From Microcaldota archaeon (GTDB lineage Archaea > Micrarchaeota > Micrarchaeia > Burarchaeales > JACQQB01): 8,928 nucleotides of DNA. Positions within the stretch are counted from its first letter, which is position 1. Each line of letters begins with the position of its first letter. The stretch is from contig JACQQB010000085.1 in assembly GCA_016207225.1 (NCBI GenBank), forward strand, positions 1 to 8,928. The letters run 5' to 3'. Shown piece by piece: positions 1-5,055 of the stretch. A program made the translations under genes and the position numbers. Under the pieces are notes generated by a model, which saw nothing but the letters and a program-made list of their open reading frames with translations, did no database searches and was not told the origin of the DNA.

Positions 1-429
1 ATCCAGAAGTTTGGGGGGGTGTTCTTATTGGCTGGAAATAAGGATTGCTATCTGATTCCTTCTGAAAAAAAGTCTTTGGAAGGAGTATTGAGAGAGCAGG
101 TTGAGATATTGGGAAAGTTTGACGGTAGAAAAACAGATTACATTCCAGATGACTTGGCAAACACTTACAGAAAGAATGGTGTAGTTTTTTATAGGAAAAT
201 CTTGCAGAAAAAAGATGTGGTCAGGCATGCTAAGAAGGGAAAGCTGTTTCCTCCAAAATCCACCAGACATATAGTTTCAAGGAGAATAATAAGACTGGAC
301 ATTTCCCTGGACTGGTTGAGCTTGCCAAGAAATAAAGCAAACACACTTTTGGAGGAAGTAATTATTGAACGATACAAAAAGCAGCAGGTCAGGTATTATG
401 CTGAGCCAGTTATACTTATGAAATATTAG
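1..429 (+). CDS. Hypothetical protein, C-terminal part (5' end outside window)
   Basis: I do not recognise this gene with confidence. The reading frame is open from base 1, so a GTG at 19 is probably an internal valine and the true start lies upstream; about 142 residues are visible. The protein is basic and soluble, with no membrane segment. A segment around PPKST (near residue 84 of the visible part) preceded by a basic helix, plus an FGGVFLL strand at the left edge, loosely resembles the end of DUF1015 (SerK-like) proteins, where an MPPKST-type motif is common, but the following residues do not match, so this is only a hint. The C-terminus is rich in Arg, Lys and Tyr. A run of seven G at 13-19 lies in frame and could hide an indel. 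The gene converges on the tRNA, whose encoded CCA ends 7 bp from the stop codon. Confidence 0.6.
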   Translation: MQKFGGVFLLAGNKDCYLIPSEKKSLEGVLREQVEILGKFDGRKTDYIPDDLANTYRKNGVVFYRKILQKKDVVRHAKKGKLFPPKSTRHIVSRRIIRLDISLDWLSLPRNKANTLLEEVIIERYKKQQVRYYAEPVILMKY

Positions 430-453
430 GAGAAATGGTGCAGGGGATGGGAT

Positions 454-496
454 TTGTTCCTAACTAATTTTGATTAAATTTTTCAAACTTAGTTTA
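454..496 (-). other. tRNA intron 2, 43 nt, within the T-loop (about 58/59)
   Basis: Between the two halves of a perfect T-stem lie 50 nt instead of 7. Exon-side GTTC (502-499) pairs with intron-side GAAC (459-456), and AACTAA (494-489) pairs with TTAGTT (467-462), giving a bulge-helix-bulge-like fold. Cutting at AA|T and AA|A gives the standard loop TTCAAAT. Because CAA is present at both junctions, cut sites from 55/56 to 58/59 give the same mature tRNA. The fold is relaxed: the inner loop is 4 by 2 nt, and G53 could pair either with the intron or with C61. The intron is about 19% GC and splits the conserved T-loop (box B) sequence. Confidence 0.82.
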
Positions 497-528
497 TTGA
501 ACCCACGAAGGCCCTAAGACCACAGGAT

Positions 529-542
529 ATCTTAAATTATTT
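529..542 (-). other. tRNA intron 1, 14 nt, canonical position 37/38
   Basis: The intron flanks fold into a strict bulge-helix-bulge. The central 4-bp helix is CTTA (548-545) with TAAG (534-531). The 3-nt bulges are AGA (544-542) and ATA (530-528), and cutting after the second base of each releases exactly 14 nt and restores a normal 7-nt anticodon loop. The outer hairpin is only two A-T pairs closing a 3-nt loop, close to the smallest structure the tRNA splicing endonuclease could use. The anticodon itself pairs with the intron. Confidence 0.88.
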
Positions 543-591
543 CTTAAGTCCTGCGCATTTGACCAGGCTCTGCCACCCCTGCTTAAAAAGC

Positions 592-1326
592 TTAACCGTA
601 CATTGGCCCTAGTTCTTCAACTTTCTTATAATGTTCGCTTGCATTCTTTGCCTTGTCCATTACTTCTTTGAGCTTGGTCTGAATTGCCTTTTCCTCTTTG
701 ATTAGTTCACGTGTATCAAATTTTATGCCAGTTATTCCTTTTAAAGCCTCTAGTACCATTGAGGCAGCCCTCGGGTCGAGGTAGTCAGGCTTTGATTCAG
801 CCAGTAACGATAGTGCTGGAAAGCTGATTGCAGCGCAGTCTGCGAGTAGAATCCCGCTTATGCCTGTTGTTGCTCCTTCCCTTATCAGACTTACTTTTCC
901 ATTTTTCTCTACGTGCTTGGCAAGTTTAGGTGTGCTTGCAATACCATAGACCGTATCTTGCTCACCCTGGATTGATATGCCACCAAGAGTGATTATCTCC
1001 TTTATTTTTCTTTGTTTGGACCACTCCATTATTTTGGTGGATAAATCATGAACTGTGGACAATGGAACGATGAATTCGGATAGTATCACCACTATGTTGT
1101 GTTTTTTGGATTTGTAGATTCTGGCAGGGTGCATTGGCTGGTAGTTATGAACTGCGGAGAATGGAGGGAACTTTTCGCTGGTGATATAGCCTAGTGGCTC
1201 CATCTTCAGCTTCTCAACTAGATAGTTTGCAGATATCGTCCCTACTAGACCTATGCCTGGAAATCCTTCAATTAAAATCGGGTTTTTGAGATCGAATTTT
1301 GAAGTCTCGATAATTTTGACAGCCAT
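592..1326 (-). CDS. PAC2-family proteasome assembly chaperone (PbaB-like)
   Basis: A cytosolic protein of 244 residues that should help assemble or activate the 20S proteasome. Family signatures: an N-terminal EGFPGIGLVG motif (about residues 20-29) followed by an A-N-Y-L helix, a central LGGI strand, a VYGIAST segment, the glycine-rich GATTGISGILL segment, and a charged C-terminal helix. The protein ends in Met-Tyr-Gly, which fits the HbYX rule (hydrophobic, Tyr, any) used to dock into alpha-subunit pockets; Pyrococcus PbaB is known to use such a tail. I place the start at the ATG at 1326 because a TATA-like element lies about 26 nt upstream, which suggests a leaderless mRNA, and because the alignable family sequence begins there. 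An in-frame ATG at 1368 would add 14 basic residues but would put the promoter inside the gene. The tRNA-Leu follows 9 nt after the stop. Confidence in the family is high; assignment to PbaB rather than a paralogue rests on the tail. Confidence 0.9.
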   Translation of the reverse strand: MAVKIIETSKFDLKNPILIEGFPGIGLVGTISANYLVEKLKMEPLGYITSEKFPPFSAVHNYQPMHPARIYKSKKHNIVVILSEFIVPLSTVHDLSTKIMEWSKQRKIKEIITLGGISIQGEQDTVYGIASTPKLAKHVEKNGKVSLIREGATTGISGILLADCAAISFPALSLLAESKPDYLDPRAASMVLEALKGITGIKFDTRELIKEEKAIQTKLKEVMDKAKNASEHYKKVEELGPMYG

Positions 1327-1347
1327 AAGCAGGAGTGGGATTTTAAC

Positions 1348-1356
1348 TTTTTTAAA
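1348..1356. promoter_or_regulatory. Shared TATA box for the divergent PAC2 and spermidine-synthase-like genes
   Basis: The AT run TTTTTTAAA (read as TTTAAAAAA on the other strand) is centred at about 1352. It lies 26 nt from the PAC2 ATG at 1326 and 25 nt from the ATG at 1377. Both distances match the archaeal TATA-to-start spacing for leaderless transcripts, and neither ATG has a Shine-Dalgarno. The only other candidate, TTTTAAC at 1341-1347, is badly spaced for both genes. Inferred from spacing only. Confidence 0.6.
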
Positions 1357-1376
1357 CCTACCTGTCAATTATTACC

Positions 1377-2825
1377 ATGGCTAAAATCGGTAAGCTGGAA
1401 TATGTGGTTTTCATTGGTGGATTTTCCGTAATGGTGGTAGAAATAATAGGAAGTAGGTTAGTCGCCCCGTATTTTGGAAATACCATATTTGTTTGGACTA
1501 GTTTAATAGGAATGGTGTTAGCCTCACTTGCCTTGGGCTACCATCTTGGCGGTAAAATTGCGGACAAGAATGCAGAAATGAGGACTTTATTCTATTTGCT
1601 CTTGGGCTCTGGGATATTGATAGCGGCCATACCGTTAATTTCAGATGCGGTACTGAAGTTTAGCCTGATCCTGGGGGTAAGGTATGGACCGCTTCTTTCG
1701 TCCTTAATCTTGATAAGTATACCTAATGTTTTGTTAGGGATGGTTTCGCCTTATGCAGTTAAGTTAAAAACGAAGGATCTGGATTTTTTGGGAAGCAATG
1801 CCGGGGATTTATACGCAATCTCTACAGTAGGTAGCATAGTGGGTACATTCATAACTGGCTTCTTTTTGATCCCTACATTCGGTGTCAAGACCATTTTGAT
1901 AGGAACAGGGTTGATATTGGGGATTAGTGGGTTTATAGCGCTGGGAAAAACTTCATATAAGCTGAGTTTTTTATTTTTTTTATTGATTGTAGTTAACATC
2001 TTTGCTTTAGTTTTGCCGAAAGACAATGAGATTGTTTATGAAAAAGAGAGCCCTTATCAGTTAATTAGAGTCCAGGACATACCTGAAAGGAATGTAAGGT
2101 ACTTGTACTTGGACAATGCAGTCCATAGTGGAATTTTTTTGAATTCAACCAACATAGTCTTTAGGTACATAAAATGTTCACAGATTGCCAGGCTGATAAG
2201 CCAAGATCCCGAGAATGTCTTATTTGTAGGCTTGGGTGGAGGAACTGGAATTAATGAGTATTTTGTTAGAACGGATGCGAAGGTGGATGCTGTAGAAATT
2301 GATGCAGATGTTGTGGAAACTGCTTATGACTACTTTAATTTAACAAGAGATGAGAGAGTGAGTGTATTTGCGGAAGACGGCAGGAACTTCATCTCTTCCA
2401 GCAATAAGGAGTATGACATAGTTTTTATGGATGCCTTCAGCTCTTATTCAATTCCATTTCATTTGACTACTCTTGAAACGACCAAGGAGATTAAACGCAC
2501 GTTGAAGCCTGATGGTATTTTGGTAACAAACGTGATTTCAGGACTGGATGGAAATAAGTCACTGATGTTTAAATCACTGTACAAAACGTACAAAGAAGTT
2601 TTCCCTTATGTTTATGTTTTTCATATTTTTGATGAGCCAGGAAGAGTTCAGAATGTTATACTGATAGCAAGTTCTAAGAATATCTCAGAATTGTTTGAAG
2701 GTGTGGATTTTAAAGGTGAGTTTAGCTGCATTCCTTACAGCCAGGAGATTGATATTTCAGATGCAGTGCTTCTTTCAGACGATTATGCCCCTGTGGACAA
2801 CTTGGTTATTTCTACTTACGAGTGA
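1377..2825 (+). CDS. Membrane-fused spermidine-synthase-like protein
   Basis: This 482-residue protein joins about seven membrane helices (roughly residues 8-28, 38-58, 68-90, 98-122, 143-165, 168-186, 193-211) to a cytosolic class I methyltransferase-fold domain of the spermidine synthase type. The soluble part opens with a SPYQLIRV strand and LDNAVHSG turn (the counterpart of LDGxxQ in SpeE). It carries the nucleotide-binding loop GLGGGTG (residues 285-291), the ribose-binding acidic strand VEID (E307, D309) and the active-site strand FMDAF (D352) followed by IPFHLTT. Such proteins are usually annotated as fused spermidine synthases; the family may use decarboxylated SAM to move an aminopropyl group, or may act as methyltransferases, and membrane-bound members have little biochemistry. 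The Gln of LDGxxQ is His here, so polyamine synthesis should not be assumed. The ATG at 1377 has no Shine-Dalgarno and is probably leaderless. The 3' end overlaps the convergent DUF192 gene by 14 bp. Confidence 0.85.
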   Translation: MAKIGKLEYVVFIGGFSVMVVEIIGSRLVAPYFGNTIFVWTSLIGMVLASLALGYHLGGKIADKNAEMRTLFYLLLGSGILIAAIPLISDAVLKFSLILGVRYGPLLSSLILISIPNVLLGMVSPYAVKLKTKDLDFLGSNAGDLYAISTVGSIVGTFITGFFLIPTFGVKTILIGTGLILGISGFIALGKTSYKLSFLFFLLIVVNIFALVLPKDNEIVYEKESPYQLIRVQDIPERNVRYLYLDNAVHSGIFLNSTNIVFRYIKCSQIARLISQDPENVLFVGLGGGTGINEYFVRTDAKVDAVEIDADVVETAYDYFNLTRDERVSVFAEDGRNFISSSNKEYDIVFMDAFSSYSIPFHLTTLETTKEIKRTLKPDGILVTNVISGLDGNKSLMFKSLYKTYKEVFPYVYVFHIFDEPGRVQNVILIASSKNISELFEGVDFKGEFSCIPYSQEIDISDAVLLSDDYAPVDNLVISTYE

Positions 2826-3198
2826 ATTCAAGTTTATCCCCAATGGATAGGCTTAACTTTTCTGACAGGCTTGTTGGGATTTCCAGAAGGTATAGGGAGA
2901 TGTTTTTTGGATTTATGAGTGAAGAAGGCTTGATATTTTTTATTATTTCAACTATTTCCTTTTTCTCATTTATGTAGACTGCATCAAAAGTAAAGAACAC
3001 AAAAAAAGAATGGATAGAGTAAATTCCAGGCGAGTCAAATATGAAGAGCATTGGCTTTTCTTGCTTAGCCCTGAACATTAGGCCAGAGGATCTTTTGAAT
3101 GGGGTATTTGCTATTTCAGCATTCTCATGAATTAGTTTATTTTTAGTTCTGTTGTAAATATACACTTTATCTACCAAATCTTCTCTTTCTGTTTTCAT
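2812..3198 (-). CDS. DUF192 family protein
   Basis: A small protein (up to 128 residues) of unknown function. It matches the DUF192 pattern: a first strand with polar turn, E-x-A-x-T-P-F-x-R-x-x-GLMFR (about residues 27-43), a strand MLFIF, the IHSFFVFFTFDAVYI segment that corresponds to the family's IHMFFxxFPIDVxF block, and a C-terminal LLEIP...SLSIGDKLEF. There is no signal peptide, so it should be cytosolic, unlike many bacterial members. The start is uncertain: the ATG at 3198 overlaps the upstream cis-prenyltransferase by 32 bp and has no Shine-Dalgarno, whereas a TTG at 3177 or a GTG at 3165 would shorten the overlap or remove it and still keep the conserved domain. It is the last gene of the apparent reductase/prenyltransferase operon and overlaps the convergent spermidine-synthase-like gene at its 3' end. 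No role in lipid or glycan synthesis is shown by the sequence. Confidence 0.85.
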   Translation of the reverse strand: MKTEREDLVDKVYIYNRTKNKLIHENAEIANTPFKRSSGLMFRAKQEKPMLFIFDSPGIYSIHSFFVFFTFDAVYINEKKEIVEIIKNIKPSSLINPKNISLYLLEIPTSLSEKLSLSIGDKLEFTRK

Positions 3199-3856
3199 AT
3201 TCTGTAAGTGCTTGGACTAAGTCTTCCTTCTTAAAGTCAGGCCAGAATTTATCAGAGAAATAAAGTTCGCTGTAGGAACTTTGCCATGGCATGAGACCGG
3301 ACAGCCTTTTCTCGCCAGATGTTCTTATTATTAAATCAGGGTCTGACATCCCATTGGTATAAAGGTATTTTTGGAATGTTGATTCGTCTACTTTTGTTAA
3401 CTTGCCTTTTTTGCATTCTTCTATAATAGCATTGCATGCATCCACAATTTCCTGCCTGCCACCATAACATAGTAGAAGATTCAGATTATGTTTGTCATAT
3501 TTTGAAGTTTCTTCTTCCAGTTTTTGGATGAACTCCTGCGCTTTTGATGTTAAAAGATCTTTTCTACCCAAAATTTTTACTCTGATCTGATTTTCATGTA
3601 TTTCTTTGCTAGTTAGTGCTTCTCTAAACTTAATTTCAAAGAGTTTCATTAATGAGGATACTTCCTTCTGTTCCCTTTGAAAATTCTCTGTTGAGAATCC
3701 CCAGAGAGTTAGAGTTTCTATATTTAGCTCTTTGCACCAGCCTAAAAGCTGACCGATTTTCTCAATTCCTTTAGCGTAGCCTTCCATTAAAGAAACCTTG
3801 TTAATTTGGGCCCATCTTCTATTCCCATCTGGAATTATTGCTAAATGCTTGATCAT
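3167..3856 (-). CDS. uppS: cis-prenyltransferase (polyprenyl/undecaprenyl diphosphate synthase family)
   Basis: A soluble, membrane-associated enzyme of 229 residues, normal length for the family. It adds isopentenyl diphosphate units in cis to an allylic diphosphate to make a long polyprenyl diphosphate, in archaea the precursor of dolichol-type glycan carriers. All main regions are present: IPDGNRRWA with the catalytic Asp10, LTLWGFSTENF with Ser, Glu and Asn of region III, CYGGRQEI, and PDLIIRTSGEKRLSG followed by WQSSYSELYF with the metal-binding Glu, then WPDF. One oddity: the histidine of the usual GH(R/K)xG motif is Tyr27 here (GYAKG). The start ATG lies 10 bp after the stop of the reductase gene, behind a weak GGTTGAG ribosome-binding sequence, so the two should be co-transcribed. 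Product length cannot be read from sequence. Next to a geranylgeranyl reductase and STT3, a role in dolichyl phosphate supply is the best inference. Confidence 0.95.
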   Translation of the reverse strand: MIKHLAIIPDGNRRWAQINKVSLMEGYAKGIEKIGQLLGWCKELNIETLTLWGFSTENFQREQKEVSSLMKLFEIKFREALTSKEIHENQIRVKILGRKDLLTSKAQEFIQKLEEETSKYDKHNLNLLLCYGGRQEIVDACNAIIEECKKGKLTKVDESTFQKYLYTNGMSDPDLIIRTSGEKRLSGLMPWQSSYSELYFSDKFWPDFKKEDLVQALTEYENRKRRFGR

Positions 3857-3866
3857 AAGCTCAACC

Positions 3867-4985
3867 CTAAAACATTGTTATTTTAGGCAAGTATTGTATT
3901 AAAAGGTTGTAAAACATCCTGTTATACTTTAATAGTGAATCTATCATTACAGTGGGCTTGTCCATATCCCCATAGCGCTTAAGGAAAGCCTCTGCACCAA
4001 GGGATTTTGCAAGGTTGAAATAGCTGTCGATCTGGTCATCGGTTAGGCCTTTGGCCAGGTTCCTTAGTTCTTGATGGATTGCCAGGTCTTTGTAATATTT
4101 TGCTCTCCAGAGCTTATCATAATCTTCAACATTGCTTCCATTGCTTATTACTTGCCCGGCTATTCTTGCGCAGTTACAACCGAAAACTAGGCCACCGCCG
4201 GTGGTTGCCTTTACTTGACCTGCTGCGTCACCAACAAGCAGAACATTGTCTTGGCTTGTTTTACTTCTTACTTCTACTGGTATAAACCCCGAAAGAAATC
4301 TTACCTGTTTAGCATCCTTAACGATTTCATTGACTATCTTATGTTCCTTGAGCAGTCTCTCGAAATATGCTTTTACGGGTAGATTGGTGTATACACCTAT
4401 GCCCACCCTTGCCTTAGTTTCGTGAATTGGTATTAGCCATGAAAAAAAGCCTGGTGAGAGTTTATTTGATAGATAGACTTGGACTGCTTTGCTATTTTCA
4501 AGGTTTGCATTTTCAAATTCAGCTTGATAACATAGGACATATTCATTTATTTTGGGAAACCCGAACCAGCGTGCTACACTTGAAAAAGGTCCGTCTGCTC
4601 CGATTATTTTTTTTTCTTTTAAGTCATCTTTGCTAATTCTTTTCCCCAGTTGTATTTTAACTCCTGCTCTCTCAGCTTCTTGTGAACAGATGTAGTCAAA
4701 TTGGGCCCTGTTCATTAGGCATGCTTTAGTTTCATTAGTAGTTAGGTCTAATTCATGAAGAGAAGGCGAGTAGACTTTGGCCCCTTGGATTTCGTTTATT
4801 GTCGCAGGCTTTATGTTTATGTTTAAATCCTTAAACCCGTCTTTAGAAACCAGACCAGAGCATTGCACTGGCATTCCTATGTTTTTATGCTCTTCACTGA
4901 TAACCACATTCAAATTGTTTTCACTGGCTGTTTTGGCAGCTACACAGCCTGCAGGGCCGCCGCCAACAACATGAACATCAAACAT
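3867..4985 (-). CDS. Geranylgeranyl reductase family FAD-dependent oxidoreductase
   Basis: A flavoprotein of 372 residues that should hydrogenate double bonds of isoprenoid chains. It shows the N-terminal dinucleotide-binding motif GGGPAGC (residues 8-14), the family's MPVQCSG segment with Cys42, an internal GADGPFSSVAR motif and the second FAD motif GDAAGQVKATTGGG (starting at residue 252). Known archaeal members saturate geranylgeranyl chains of membrane ether lipids; others reduce the ends of the dolichol chain. Being first in an operon with a cis-prenyltransferase and divergent from the oligosaccharyltransferase favours a polyprenol/dolichol substrate, but the lipid role cannot be excluded. 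The C-terminus is short compared with many 390-450-residue relatives. The ATG at 4985 has no Shine-Dalgarno; a TATA-like element about 29 nt upstream suggests a nearly leaderless message. Confidence 0.92.
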   Translation of the reverse strand: MFDVHVVGGGPAGCVAAKTASENNLNVVISEEHKNIGMPVQCSGLVSKDGFKDLNINIKPATINEIQGAKVYSPSLHELDLTTNETKACLMNRAQFDYICSQEAERAGVKIQLGKRISKDDLKEKKIIGADGPFSSVARWFGFPKINEYVLCYQAEFENANLENSKAVQVYLSNKLSPGFFSWLIPIHETKARVGIGVYTNLPVKAYFERLLKEHKIVNEIVKDAKQVRFLSGFIPVEVRSKTSQDNVLLVGDAAGQVKATTGGGLVFGCNCARIAGQVISNGSNVEDYDKLWRAKYYKDLAIHQELRNLAKGLTDDQIDSYFNLAKSLGAEAFLKRYGDMDKPTVMIDSLLKYNRMFYNLLIQYLPKITMF

Positions 4986-5010
4986 ACGATAAAGAAGTGG
5001 TAGAAAAGAG

Positions 5011-5018
5011 TTATATTC
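5011..5018. promoter_or_regulatory. TATA element between the divergent reductase and STT3 genes
   Basis: TTATATTC (GAATATAA on the minus strand) is the only good TATA-like sequence in the 70-bp gap. On the plus strand it follows a purine-rich BRE-like AAAAGAG and would start transcription near 5040, giving STT3 a short leader that includes its Shine-Dalgarno. On the minus strand it lies about 29 nt from the reductase ATG, consistent with a nearly leaderless mRNA. Spacing-based inference. Confidence 0.5.
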
Positions 5019-5045
5019 TTATTTAGAGAATCTTACGATATTACT

Positions 5046-5051
5046 AGGTGA
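5046..5051 (+). promoter_or_regulatory. Shine-Dalgarno AGGTGA of the STT3 gene
   Basis: AGGTGA matches the archaeal anti-Shine-Dalgarno well and ends 4 nt before the ATG at 5056. It supports this start over the out-of-frame ATG at 5052. It is the only strong ribosome-binding site seen in the window; the other visible starts look leaderless or coupled to an upstream gene. Confidence 0.65.
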
Positions 5052-5055
5052 ATGG

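Larger units (their letters stand above)
436..582 (-). tRNA. tRNA-Leu (anticodon UAA) with two introns and encoded CCA
   Basis: Read on the minus strand, all cloverleaf parts are present. The acceptor stem GCAGGGG (582-576) pairs with CCCCTGC (446-440), followed by discriminator A73 (439) and encoded CCA (438-436). The D-arm has a 3-bp GCA/TGC stem. The anticodon stem CAGGA (553-549) pairs with TCCTG (527-523). After splicing the anticodon loop is CTTAAGA with anticodon TAA at 546-544. A 16-nt variable region carries a 4-bp arm, GGTC/GGCC, typical of class II tRNAs. The T-stem GTGGG (506-502) pairs with CCCAT (451-447), and the spliced T-loop is TTCAAAT. A 14-nt intron sits at 37/38 and a 43-nt intron in the T-loop; removing both leaves 90 nt including CCA, normal for leucine tRNA. 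A73 and the long variable arm agree with archaeal leucine identity. The 5' end lies 9 nt after the PAC2 stop codon on the same strand, with no clear TATA box about 26 nt upstream, so co-transcription with PAC2 is likely. Confidence 0.93.

Noticed and set aside
13..19. G7 run as a Shine-Dalgarno for a gene starting with GTG at 19
   Set aside because: The run touches the GTG with no spacing and the frame is open upstream; it is more likely internal glycine codons of a truncated gene.
436..582. tRNA pseudogene or decayed tRNA
   Set aside because: All stems pair once the two introns are removed, the mature length is normal, and discriminator A73 and CCA are encoded, so disruption by introns fits better than decay.
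1327..1368. Start of the PAC2 gene at the upstream ATG (1368)
   Set aside because: It would add 14 basic residues not typical of the family, leave only 8 bp to the divergent start codon, and place the best TATA element inside the gene. The ATG at 1326 has proper leaderless spacing.
2903..2941. T runs downstream of the spermidine-synthase-like gene as its terminator
   Set aside because: Two T6 runs exist 80-120 bp after the stop, but they lie within DUF192 coding sequence and are no stronger than other T runs in this AT-rich DNA.
4079..4974. Open frames of 60-70 codons on the plus strand across the reductase gene, and antisense frames across STT3
   Set aside because: They are shadows of strongly conserved genes; their translations show no domain pattern and they lack ribosome-binding sites.
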